Shown here: positions 9,559 to 20,270 of the stretch, piece by piece
Position numbering within the stretch: position 1 is the stretch's first letter
Layout of the letters: each line of letters opens with the position of its first letter
Translations under genes and position numbers: made by a program
The notes under the pieces: generated by a model
Seen by the model: only the letters and a program-made list of their open reading frames with translations
What the model was told of the DNA's origin: nothing
Databases searched by the model: none
From: Sclerotiophoma versabilis
Taxonomy: Eukaryota; Ascomycota; Dothideomycetes; Pleosporales; Didymellaceae
Assembly: GCA_012274445.1 (NCBI GenBank)
Contig: JAAROD010000095.1
Location: 992,001-1,056,000 of the forward strand
Length of the DNA: 64,000 bases
Direction: 5' to 3'

Positions 9559-10309
9559 AGTCGCTAAGCAGACGTTGGGCTCATGAAAGTGGTCTGATTT
9601 ACGCTTCAGCTATGGCATTGGTAAAGGTAGCACACGCATAGCTATGGGAAACAGATGAGATCTAGAGATGTATTGTACTGTGGGAGGAGCGTTCGATCAT
9701 CTCCCTTCGAGAGGGACGGACTACGCGGTGCGGAGCGGGTGGGGAGAGGTAGTTAGGAATACAACTTTTGTATTGAGACGATTATGTACTGTCGCCCATT
9801 TAGCACTAGTACCCACATACCATTTTAGTACCTTGTGCATCGGCACAGTATTTAGTAGATAGAGACTTAAGACAGAAGAGTGTAGATGTAGATCTAGCTA
9901 GCGGATTTATAGCATTAGGATTACTCTTATACTTAATCTAGGACCTGTATACATACTAATAGAGGAACATAATATAATATTTTTGAAACTAATCCTACAC
10001 TACTTATCCTCTCCTTTCCACACTATTTGGGTATATCTGCCCTAACTCTACCTCTCTTATTTTCGTTCTAGGGCTCTGTCGTCAACATTCCTAGGTTGTC
10101 TTTATTATTTAAAGCTCACCATTCCACTCTATGCTCCTGTGTACATATATACATATATATATCCTAGAGAGTTTCTATTAAGGTCAATACAAAAGTACTA
10201 TTATATAGTATACCACCCGCTGAGCATGACTGGCATTACCAACGCTAGCCATAATATTTAGGATATGCACCACGTTGTCCCGACGAGGCTGAGAGGGAGC
10301 GCTTTCAGT
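9559..10309. other. AT-rich gene-free island
   Basis: Composition becomes strongly A+T rich from about 9840 to 10260, with many TA steps (for example acatatatacatatatata near 10143). No reading frame or transposon protein is recognisable. High TpA content next to mutated genes is what RIP leaves behind. Confidence 0.55.
10081..10117 (+). repeat. Diverged dispersed repeat, copy B
   Basis: Direct-orientation partner of 8348-8384, about 1.7 kb downstream, inside the AT-rich island. Confidence 0.45.
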
Positions 10310-11213
10310 AAGAGGAAATCCTCAAAAAGCAAGTTGATCATCTGCTCGAGCCGCTTGGACAGCTACACGCACTTCACCTTGCGAGTCTCAAATTCGAGTT
10401 CGTAAGATATGACGAAACCTGACGAGAATCATCGAAGATTCGATGCTAGCATGAGAATTAAGGACCTCGACCTACTTTAGGCTACCGAAACTTCTTGAAG
10501 ATACCGTCCTTGGCCGTTCACTTGATATCTTTGTAGAAGGACTAGGAAAACAAGGCTATTCATTGATGAGAGAGTTGTCAGAAAACCTGGGCGTTCCACA
10601 CCACCATCATCGATATGTCCTGGAACTTCAAGCCAGAGACGTCGGTAGTCTTTGGACGAGATTGGCATCACCGCGGCCCAATGGGTATCTGGGAAGGTGT
10701 CTCTAACCGAGCATCGCGCACTTCAGATTGTCGGCAAGGTACCGCGCATGTCAACTTCGAGGTAGAACACTCTGTTCAGCAACAAGTAAGCAACACCAAA
10801 AGACTTGTCAGAACGGAAGAAGCCACGAGAAACGTCGAATGCCATTGCATGATCGATCTTGAACAGGATGAAAGGAACAACGCGGGACTTGCGAGAAGCA
10901 GAGATAAGCTAAGCAAACTCGGGATTGTGGAAGGCGAGGATCCGGAGCTCGATGTCGTAGAGATGCAACCGGCAAAGATGTTGGCAGAGATGGAAATGGG
11001 AGGAGAGAGGTCCATTTCGTGATTGAGAACACTTGTATATCAACACTTACTCCTCTGGTGCGAATAGTCTTCATACCTCCAGGCTACATCTTCAACTCGA
11101 CGATTCCACTGACACGCCTTGACAACAACTTCGAGGGCGTCTTTGGGAATTCTGCAATCTCGCTGTATTTTTTATTGTCTTCATTGTTTTTCTACTTGAG
11201 TCTTGGTCTATAG
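10310..11213 (+). pseudogene. Broken gene of unknown family
   Basis: Protein-like segments occur one after another in different forward frames. Near 10313-10410 there is a helical stretch (EEILKKQVDHLLEPLGQLHA, ending RYDET then TGA). From about 10480 to 10705 a good frame reads KLLEDTVLGRSLDIFVEGLG and then YVLELQARDVGSLWTRLASP before TAA. Next comes SLTEHRALQIVGKVPRM. At the end, near 11080-11210, a hydrophobic C-terminal segment is found. Stops and frame changes separate them. The pieces look like one former multi-helix protein with a C-terminal membrane anchor, but I cannot name the family. Confidence 0.5.
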
Positions 11214-13863
11214 CAGTCGCGACCTGTATCGGGCTACTTTCATACTTTCCGCATTACTGAGACACTATCAACACATATCTGAACCAAACTCGAAAGTTAT
11301 CAACGCACAAATCGTTTCTGTTTGCTAAATCGGTAGCTTTCGATTCCATCCATCCATTTGCAGAATGCGCGTACCCAGCAGGTAAAGTCAAGATTCGTTG
11401 AACATTCCTCGGTGGGGCGGCGACATCTGCACCCATCCTTCCTTTTCCCCTCCGAAAGCCCACCCCAATGTCGCACAACCTCCGATCGCCCTTTGCGGCT
11501 CAAAGAAGCAACACGGCATTCGCTAGACTTCCCTGCATCTGTCAATGTCGTGATTGTCAGTGTCTAGTTTGATCGCCCCTGACCACATGGGAGCCTTTGT
11601 ATTCTCCACTACCTCTCGCTGCTTTTGCTGCGCCAGTCCCAGCCAGACTCACATGCTGCGAGCTGGAGACGAGCTTGGGCGGTCCAAAAGAAAATCTAAA
11701 AGTAACCAGTGACTGCAGCCAATCAGAGCAAGCTTGCGCTAGGCCAGATTCAAGGGTTCGACTTTAGCCACGCACTGGCTGCACCGCAAACCTTCTCCAC
11801 AGCGGGCTTCGCTGCTTGTAGCTAAGCTGGACGCATGTAAGAAAATTCACCGATGGTGGAAGTGGAGCGAAGATACGAGGTCGCGGCGAAGGATGATGAG
11901 AGTTTGGATGGACGCTCTGCGTCTTTTCGACATCTTCATAGCCATGAATCGCGAATACGTGTGACTGCAGATCAAGAACCGGTGTCGCAGACGGGTACAT
12001 GTGAGTGACTTGCAGCTGCCATGCGGGTGAATGGGGCAATTGATGGTCTGTGACAGCTGCGTTTTGCGCGTTTTGAGGGAACTGCAGCCTAGTACGGTAC
12101 GCACTGGCGGGGTTTGAGTCGCGTCGAGAGCTTGTGAGCTGTCAAGTGGGTGATCTGACACGAACGGTGCAGTATCGATAGGCCAAGATTGTGGTAGTGA
12201 ACGTTTATCACTCGTTACAACCCCAATGCGGACACTGACTTGAAGATTGACTTTCACAGCGTCCCAATCTTGTATTTGTTGGTGAGGTGCTCAAACACAC
12301 CTACAAAGGAATCGTGGAAAAGCGGCAACGAGTACGGCTGTCAGGAACCACACTTGTCCCGTTCACATGTCTCAGCCCCTGAGCGGGATTCCCGTGCCCA
12401 ATTTCTCGTTCAATCTCTGCTGGCTCGACTCCTCGGTGAGCTGCCATCGATTGGAGGACGAGCGCCGTGAGGTGGAGGCGTTGTGGTTCCCGCGTGCTGG
12501 GGTTGATGACACTGTCAAGTATAAGCGATATAAGACTGTATGAAGGCGTCAGCGGCACGATTGTGTTTTCCCGTGCTGCAGCCGTCCATCGAGGCTGGTG
12601 CAGGGTGTCCGGATCTTGCCAGATCGTGATCGGCGTTTGCTTTCCCGCAAGCAGCACCTGCGATTCACGAATAGCTGAAAGTCACGCCGATCACAACGTG
12701 GTGAAGCGCCGGGTGTACTCCGACAATCAGTCTGGGGATGAAGTTCGCTTAGATCAATTGACGGCGTCAATGGCAAAAGTTTGGTTCTTGATACCATCAG
12801 CAGGCACTTGCATCCTGGCTCGAATCACGGCCGAACGACCCTGGATCCATGCCCGGACGGCATGGATCCGCATCCTTGGATGCCAATCAGTGATGTCTGC
12901 CAGAGCCTTGTCCGAAGTGTGGCTGTCTGAAAGAACGTCATTCCTCTGCAGTCAGCCGTCGACTGCAACAACAATGGCTTGTAGTTCCATATCATCGCCC
13001 GTCGTCTCGCAGTCGAGCCTTTTCTCCACGTACTTGCGAACGTTGAGCCAGATACAACGGCTCCTTGTCGAGCCTGCATTTCGGATTGTCTCCGAGTCAG
13101 ATCGACAAGCAGTCCGGCGGGCGCCGCGCGAGCTGTGTCGCTAGAGGAAAGAGATTTGCAATTCGCGGTAGAGGGCTAGCTGAAAGATCGGCGTGGCCCT
13201 TGTCCAGATTGCCGAGGCTTATGCATGCATGCGCGCCGGGGATTGGACTTCGGTTCCATCCATAACTGCACGTCCAGGCAAGAAACGAAGTTTGCAGGCG
13301 TGTTGAGCTGGCCACCGTCGCTTGTCGCCGTCGCGGGGCACGCCCGCTGCTCGGCGACCACAAGGATCCCATGTGCGACTACGGGCGTTGACCTGCCATG
13401 CATCGTAACCCGATTGGAGAACCGCCGCCAGTGGAGGCAGGTGCAGTTTCCTCTGCGCTTGCCAGAGCGCCATTATCACTTCCTAGAGGCCAGACACCGT
13501 GCTCTTGTTGTATTGTCTCGCGTGTACTTATATCTAGCTCAAGCCACGCTTTTCCTTCCGCCTTGTGTGCCCGGTCCTTTTGCTCCCTTACGGAACGCCA
13601 GTGCACTCCCATCACTTCTGGCGGAAATCCGTCCGTATCGATCTAGTTTACAACGATCCTCCCGCCAGTTCGCGTGGCTTATAGCTCGCCATCGAACCCA
13701 CCGTTCGCTCAGTTCACTGGAATTGCTCGACCCTTTGCGCGGGCCTCCTGTGCTTGTTTAACAGAAGTCGTTCTTGCTTCACCTCATCACCTTACGCTGC
13801 CCACGCGACCCAGCAGTGTCATCATTTAAACATTACCCCATATCACATCACTCTCTTTACGCC
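11214..13863. other. Long intergenic region upstream of rax1
   Basis: About 2.65 kb without a recognisable protein. Open frames up to 225 codons exist on both strands but overlap one another and lack ordered composition. The region contains a perfect 11-bp inverted repeat at 12843-12869. The last few hundred bases must carry the rax1 promoter and 5' leader. It could hold a non-coding transcript; the sequence alone does not say. Confidence 0.45.
12843..12869. repeat. Perfect inverted repeat, 11-bp arms
   Basis: ggatccatgcc, a 5-nt spacer (cggac) and the exact reverse complement ggcatggatcc. It could be a protein-binding palindrome or an RNA hairpin. No run of T follows it. Confidence 0.7.
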
Positions 13864-15368
13864 ATGGTCTACAACCTCGCCTATCGCCGCCCTCAAAGGC
13901 AGGCACGTTCGTCCGCCGAGTCAGTGAGCGGCGAGCACAAGCAATTGTCCATTCATGAGTCTGTCCGTTCAGGTAGCAGTGGCATGTCCCATGGTATTCC
14001 CGAGGCCCTGTCCTTTGACCGCATCATCGCCGGTGGTGTCTGCCCTGTAAGTCTAACCATGTCTTGTGGCACGTGCCAGCCTTTCCCGCAATCCGATGTG
14101 CTTAAAATTCTGACTGTTGTGCAATGCTGACCACGTCCAGCCCTGCACAGTCCGTGACTTCATGAACTTCTTGAAGTATATCGAGCTGTCAGCCGAGAAC
14201 CTACAGTTCTTCCTCTGGTATCGCGACTACAGCAAGCGCTTCAATGAGCTACCTCAAAGCGAGAAAGCTCTGTCGCCTGAGTGGATGGGCGGTAACAACA
14301 ACAATGGGGAGGCGCCCAAGCTCTCTGCCAGAAAGGTGCACCCAGAGTCATCCGTCATTCTGGAAGGCACCGACTTTGCCAGCGAGAAGACTGTCAAGCA
14401 CAAGGAGAAGAGCAGCAACAGCAACCCTTTCTTCACACCACCGCACACGCCAACAAGTGATTCGTACCGCAGGGATGAGTCGCTCGATTCGTACGATGAG
14501 AGCATGACTACCGGCAAAGTGAACCACTATGAACGTGCTGCAGGTGCGTTTGAAAGTGCGGGACTCAAATGGAAGCCTTGTGAGTTTTATTGACTTCCAT
14601 TTCTCTTTAGGACCTAAACGCTCATACACAACAGTAACCGTTCAACCCTATCGCGAGGAGGTCAACCGTATCATCTCGATCTACATCGCCGATGGTGGAT
14701 CTCGTCAGCTCAACCTCTCGTCCAAGGAGCGCACTGCGCTGCTGCACGCTCTGCAGAACACCACTCATCCATCTGCATTCAAGGACGTCATTACTACCGT
14801 TGAGTGGTCTCTGCGTTGCCAGGCTCACCCCAACTTCATCCGCTGGACGATCTGCAATGGCAACCGTCCGCGTGTCATCTTCGCGCGCGGACTGGGCATT
14901 GGCGGCATCGTCGCAGGTCTCATTGTTGCTGTTCTCCTCACTCTGAGCAGCGCTGGTCGTGCTTGGAGGGTCATCTCTCTTATTGGCTTTTTCATCGGTA
15001 TCTCTACGCTTATCGCTGCCTGGAAGGGTATGTGCGTTGTCCTCCATGGCATGCACCACCGCCACTTGAGACCGTGGGAGCTTTTCAGCTCTGACGACGA
15101 GCCGCAAGGCTATGATGCGAAGATGGACTCTGCAGACACGCTCGGCTCACACGCTTCCAGCAACTCGTGGGAGGACGAACCATGGGTCGCCAAATACGAG
15201 AAGCGCAACGTCATCCGCAAGGTCTTTGACCGCGAGGTCTGGATCCAGGAGCCTGCTCTTCGCCAGATCCAGGACACCATATTCATCCAGGCTATTCTCG
15301 GATCACTCGTTATTGGCGGTGTTATTGTCGGCATCTTCTGCGCCATTCCCGCTGGCAACTTCTTTTAA
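13864..15368 (+). CDS. rax1: Rax1-like RGS-domain membrane protein
   Basis: Three exons (13864-14046, 14141-14579, 14635-15368) give 451 residues. An RGS-like domain spans about residues 55-245 (start CTVRDFMNFLKYIELSAENL, then FLWYRDYSKRF; end YREEVNRIISIYI). It is followed by two closely spaced membrane segments at about 292-333 (IGGIVAGLIVAVLLTL and ISLIGFFIGISTLIAAW) and one at about 424-446 (AILGSLVIGGVIVGIF). This RGS-plus-three-TM layout is that of yeast Rax1 and its Aspergillus homologues, which mark cell poles and affect polarity, growth and stress. The second intron's alternative acceptor at 14610 would create an immediate TGA, so the one at 14634 is chosen; it gives KPLTVQPYREE. 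Confidence 0.85.
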
Positions 15369-17022
15369 GCGCCATTTGTGTCTCAGCGCCACTCGCCTTC
15401 CCCACGCCATTTTATCGTCTGCGCGACGCACTGCCATATCTGGCCGTTTCTTACCGTCTTTAGTGCGATATACCCTGATACTTGTACACAGCTTGTTCGA
15501 CGTGTACGAGATAATAACATCTGGAACAAGGAATCTTATGTGTCGGCGTCTGGTGGATTGTATGCATGAGATAGCCCGATCGGCGGTATCTGCAGTGTAC
15601 ATTTCGTTTTATTCTTCATAGTCGTGGGAGACATGCTGTTTTGACGGCGTATCAGTAGAAAGAGAAAAAAATTACAGTCCTACAGTCCAGTTAATCTCAC
15701 TTCCTGACCGTTCGCGCCTTGATACTTCACATTCGAGCCCCTGACTCATGTTATAGAAAATACCGTCCCTTCACTCAGACGAGACAGCCAGGAGGCCTCC
15801 AGCAGCTGCCAGGCGATTGTAGGTGACTATCAAAGTACGCTGTAGTCCTATACCTATTCACTAGATTACAGAGCTTGCGCATGGTTGCTTTGAGGGCCGG
15901 TATGGGAATTGTGTGTCCAGCTTTTGCTGTAACACGTGAGGCTAGATTAGTCAGCAGAGTAGACGAGGATCATGTCTGACATGGAGCGCAGCAATATGAA
16001 GAGCGAAAAGGCGAGGGAAGGCAGGTTTGATGAAGAAGCAGAGGGGAACGTCAGGCTATCACGGCTCTATCTCAGCAGCGCTTCTGCAGCTTCACGGACC
16101 TTCGGCGGTCAACAGCATACGAAGCCCACAGCACAGCCGTGAAATCCGCCTTGTCACTTGGTTGTGGAAGTAGCAGTGAGAGAATAAGCAAGCAAGGACT
16201 TGCCGCAGTGGACTGACCGGCAATGCGGCTCTTTGTAGGAGTTCGCGTGATGCAGTGATGTGGTGGCTGTGCAGTGCACGGATGGGGCTCCCGGGAGGCC
16301 TTTACCGTCTTTTCGGGGGGAGCCGCTGTCGTTCCAAACATCAACCACACACAGATTATAGACAAACAAGGTGTGAAACAAGTCGAACACGTCATAAAAG
16401 ATGTCTGCTCGGGTTTCAGAGGAGAGGCGGTACTGTTGTTAAGCTTAACGCCGGTGTGATGTGAGGTGTGGGAGTCGTGGTAGCGAAGGTTACACCAGAA
16501 TGGTCAGTGTAACCATGCAGGAACGCTGCTGGGGGTGGCAGAATCACGCAGGACCAGCAACGCGACTCGGAAGCAAGGCCTGGCAAACGTGCTGCAAGCA
16601 AGGAGCGTACCGTGACCCAAGCCAAGCAACTCCAGCAAAGCGCGCCCCAGGATTCGCATATGCCTCAGCGCCTTCCTGCGCATCTCGAGCGTCGCGAACT
16701 GGCGGTGGAAGACATCCAGGAACACGAGCTAGAAGGTCGCTAAGCCCGGGTGTCAAGGGCGCCTTGCCGTTCTGTGCCTCGCGCGTTCGGCAGGCGGGTC
16801 TGGCAAGATGCGTCACTGAGCAGAAGGGCGATTCAACATTCGCACAGTTGCCCCCGCTATGTAATCCTACGGGTCCTGCCTGTCTCCTAGAATATTCTCT
16901 GCAATACAAACTGCACCCCGCCCGCTCTCTGTTGCCTGCCCGCTCTTTTGTTCACACGCTCGCCCTGCATGCGCACACGAGACCGGTCTCACTCTATCGT
17001 CTGACCTCGCACCCTCTCTTAC
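15369..17022. other. Intergenic between two forward genes
   Basis: About 1.65 kb. The left part is the rax1 3' flank, the right part the promoter of the next gene. Frames inside it (such as 16461-17066) have irregular composition and overlap the downstream start. No RNA gene or repeat recognised. Confidence 0.45.
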
Positions 17023-19839
17023 ATGTCTTACGCCGACCACGACCGCTACTACCGTCCCCGCTATGAAACGTACTCCTCGCGACCCCGCGACCCTGATCCG
17101 TACACCCCCCGCTATGCCCAAGCGCCCACTCCGCGCGAGAGACCAGCTGTGCGGGGCAACATGAACAGCTACCCTTCCTCGTCCTACTACGATCCCTACC
17201 ATGCCCGTGAACCGCGACCATCAGCTGCGCCTCCTCGACGCCGCGCAAGCACCCGCAAAGCCACATGGCCGCCGCCGCCAGCTGTGGACGACGAGAGCGA
17301 TGCTGTCGAGAAAGAAGTGTCTTTGGTAGTGGGGCCGGAAGAGGGTGAGCCGCCGATCAACACGCGGGGCACCGTCGATCAGGAGTATCTGCTGGACGAT
17401 GTTGAGCAGCCCAAACAAACCGACGACGACGCCCGCAGCGTTGGCTTGGTACCCGGCGCCGCCGACAATGGCCTCAACGCAGCATCCACTGCGGACGGAG
17501 CACGCCGGAGGAGCTTTGCAGAGCGAGGAAATATGCCTTACTTGAAGACCGATGTTGAGAGCGATCCAATCTTGTTCACCAAACGAGTTTCCACCCCCTA
17601 CTCGTACACGCCGCAGAAGGAATCAAACGCGCCTGCTTCTGCCGGCTTCATGCTCTCGCCTGAACCCATCACGCCTGCCAACACAAGCAAACCTAGGACG
17701 ACTGCCAGCCGAGATGGGTTTGACGCACAGAAGGACCAGAACGCCAGGCCATCGAACTCGATACCTGTGCGCACACGGCGTGACTCGTTCACTCGGCCAG
17801 CACCTCAATCGTCAAAGAACGACGTTTTCGACGACGAAACAGGCTCCGAAGGAGAGAATACGGCACATCTACGGATCAACGAGCGAAAACCTGCACGGTA
17901 CAGCTTTGTGAAGAGTGAATCTCAGAAAGAAGATCTTAGGACAAACCTGCGAGAGAGCCAGCAGAAGCCTGAGCCAGCAAGGCGTGATTCCACCCAGCGA
18001 CCGCCCACTGCACGCGCAGGGTACGACCGCTCCTCAGCCTCACCCAAGGAGAGCTCCTATCATCAGTCTCCTCGCTCTTCATCCTCGTCAATCAACAGTG
18101 AAAAGAGAAAGTCGAGACCTGCTCCTGTGGATACCGCCTATGCCAATAGTCCTTCAACCAGGCCGAGCTCGCCGCTGCACCGTGCGCCATCACCAAAGCT
18201 TCCAACGCGACTGCGCGACTCACCTCCTGGATCTCGGCCGTCGTCACGAGGCAATGCTGCTCGACCACCTTCTCCACTAGCATGGTCGACTACAATTAAT
18301 CCTCCATCTCCGCGCCAGGTACCAATCAGTGAAGCTGACTGGCATTCCACATACCCACCTGTCAGTACCAACGACCGCTCGAGGCCACCTTCACGATTCG
18401 GTAGACACGAAACGATACAAATCCCACCACCGCGAGTGGACATTCAAAGCCCTTCGCCAGTCAGGCCTAGTAACCCCTTACCCTATCCGGTAGAGGGTCA
18501 CCATGCCGATGTATGGATGCCACCTGAAGAACACTACCAGTTCGATCACTCGAGCGTTTCTTCTCCACGACCGATTTTTAGAGACGCTCCACGAGTCGCT
18601 TCGCCCTCTATTCCCAATTCTCCTCGACAGGGCGATGGATTTCGAGAGCGCTCTGCCAAACCCCGGACTCCACGGCCAGAAGAAGCACCGCGTATGAGGC
18701 GAAGCAGATCGAATAGTGAAGACTCAAAGCACAGCACGGACGGCAGAACCAGAGTGAGCAGAGATCTTGCACTGCTGGACAGACCTCTCCCGTCGTGCCC
18801 GCGACCCACACCAACCGACCGCTATGATGATTGGTACTCGTTCCCCGGCTATCGCAACTTCGACGTTTGCCCTAGCTGCTACGACGGTGTCTTTGCAGAC
18901 ACGCCCTTTGCCAACCATTTTACACAGACTCGCCGCTACGAACGACCTACCGAGCGTTTCTGCGACTTCAGCAGCCCTTGGATGCGCTTGGCCTGGCTCT
19001 TGACTATCAAGCAGCGCCGTCCTGGGCTAGATTTATTGTATGCGCTGGCCGATGTGAGTGATACCGAGCGTCCATGTCCTGGTGACCGTGAAATCAGCGC
19101 CGACCGTATGAGCTGGTACGGAATCGCTGACCAGCGCGATGGTCTACATATTGCCAACTTCGCCGTCTGTGCTGCGGATGTAAGAATGCTAGAGATCTTG
19201 TTCCCGAGTGTGAGGGGCTACTTCACGAGACTGCCATTCACATCGACATACGCACCAGAGAAACATACTTGCAGCTTACGAGTAGAATCCAAACGATTTC
19301 CGAAGTATCTCGACCTCATCGTCGAGCTAGACGCTGAAGCGCAGTCCACTGGTCAGCAGCCGAACATGACCAAATTCATCAAGATGGCGCGTGAAAACGC
19401 CTTCAAAGGTGAGTGTGCGAGGAACAAAGCCTTCGTGCGCAAGGCGTGGCATTTCATCCCCGAGCTTCCCGAATTTACCGTGTGCGAAGAGTGCTACGAT
19501 GAGGTCATCTGGCCCGCTGTTGCTGCGAAGAGCAGCTCCCTACCTCGACTTGTTAACAAATCCATTCAACTTGTTCCCAATGAAGACCTCGAGCTGGGGA
19601 GCAGTTGCTGTCTCTACAGTCCGCGGATGAGGAGGGTGTGGGACGTCAGCGCCAAGGAGGAGGACTTCAAGTACCTCGAGCGCAAGGTATTGGAAAGAAA
19701 GAGGAAAGAGATGCTGCTGGCAAAAGAGAAAAGGGCAATCTTGAACTGGCTTGCGAGCCAAGAAAAGGGAAGTAGAGGCTGGGAGAGGGCAAAGGACGAG
19801 TTGAAGCAGTTGGAGAGGGACTGGAAGAAGTGGGAGTAA
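17023..19839 (+). CDS. Large disordered protein with Cys-rich C-terminal domain
   Basis: A single-exon protein of 938 residues. Residues 1-600 are rich in Arg, Ser, Pro and Asp, with many SP and RPS motifs, and are almost certainly disordered and phosphorylated. From about residue 603 a folded domain begins (GYRNFDVCPSCYDGVF, RFCDFSSPWMRLAWLL, CPGDREISADRMSWYG), with a second CxxC unit near 825 (FTVCEECYDEVIWP). This suggests a zinc-binding fold built from two similar CxxC-Y-D knuckles. The last 55 residues are a charged helix. I recall similar uncharacterised proteins in filamentous ascomycetes but no function. The ATG at 17023 follows a pyrimidine-rich leader. Confidence 0.7.
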   Translation: MSYADHDRYYRPRYETYSSRPRDPDPYTPRYAQAPTPRERPAVRGNMNSYPSSSYYDPYHAREPRPSAAPPRRRASTRKATWPPPPAVDDESDAVEKEVSLVVGPEEGEPPINTRGTVDQEYLLDDVEQPKQTDDDARSVGLVPGAADNGLNAASTADGARRRSFAERGNMPYLKTDVESDPILFTKRVSTPYSYTPQKESNAPASAGFMLSPEPITPANTSKPRTTASRDGFDAQKDQNARPSNSIPVRTRRDSFTRPAPQSSKNDVFDDETGSEGENTAHLRINERKPARYSFVKSESQKEDLRTNLRESQQKPEPARRDSTQRPPTARAGYDRSSASPKESSYHQSPRSSSSSINSEKRKSRPAPVDTAYANSPSTRPSSPLHRAPSPKLPTRLRDSPPGSRPSSRGNAARPPSPLAWSTTINPPSPRQVPISEADWHSTYPPVSTNDRSRPPSRFGRHETIQIPPPRVDIQSPSPVRPSNPLPYPVEGHHADVWMPPEEHYQFDHSSVSSPRPIFRDAPRVASPSIPNSPRQGDGFRERSAKPRTPRPEEAPRMRRSRSNSEDSKHSTDGRTRVSRDLALLDRPLPSCPRPTPTDRYDDWYSFPGYRNFDVCPSCYDGVFADTPFANHFTQTRRYERPTERFCDFSSPWMRLAWLLTIKQRRPGLDLLYALADVSDTERPCPGDREISADRMSWYGIADQRDGLHIANFAVCAADVRMLEILFPSVRGYFTRLPFTSTYAPEKHTCSLRVESKRFPKYLDLIVELDAEAQSTGQQPNMTKFIKMARENAFKGECARNKAFVRKAWHFIPELPEFTVCEECYDEVIWPAVAAKSSSLPRLVNKSIQLVPNEDLELGSSCCLYSPRMRRVWDVSAKEEDFKYLERKVLERKRKEMLLAKEKRAILNWLASQEKGSRGWERAKDELKQLERDWKKWE

Positions 19840-19941
19840 CAAGTCAATCAAGCGTAGTAGGAGAATTGATTGTTTTACTTTCTAGCCAGTATCAACATGA
19901 TTACGAACCTGCAAGACTAGCAAACATGTCTCACTGAACAG

Positions 19942-20270
19942 CTAACAGTCATCCAGCCGCGCGTCCTCAGTCCCACCCTCGATAAACTCCTCAAACGCCC
20001 CCCTATAGAACCCAATCTCTCTCTCCTCATCGTAACACTGTCCATACACAAGCAACTCCTAACAATCCCAGCCTTCTGCCCTTCATTCTCCTCCAGCCTC
20101 TCAACCCACGCCTTAAGCTCTCCGATACTAACATTACAGTGCGCAGTGGTAGTGCGAGTATTTGCAATACAAACCATCACATTGGCAAGCGTGATTTTGA
20201 AATCCTGGATGCTCGTTTCTCATCCTGGGCGTGCGGATACGTTGTACTTGACATGTATGTGCTCAGCCTC
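19942..20270 (-). pseudogene. Gene relic, unknown family
   Basis: Reading leftward, AEHIHVKYNVSARPG is followed by an in-frame TGA (20220-20222). A coherent segment follows (DFKITLANVMVCIANTRTTT, then SIGELKAWVERLEENEG). Near 20059 a single missing base in a G run shifts the frame, after which the protein continues as ELLVYGQCYDEEREIGFYRG and ends DARLDDC, stop at 19942. One lost base and one stop explain everything, so this looks like a recently broken 3' exon. An unrecognised intron is the alternative. Confidence 0.45.

Noticed and set aside
11741..11775. tRNA-like motif ggttcgac
   Set aside because: The flanking bases do not form a T-arm stem and no anticodon arm or acceptor stem can be drawn.
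12467..13144. 225-codon forward frame upstream of rax1
   Set aside because: Starts without context, erratic composition, overlapped by equally long frames on the other strand.
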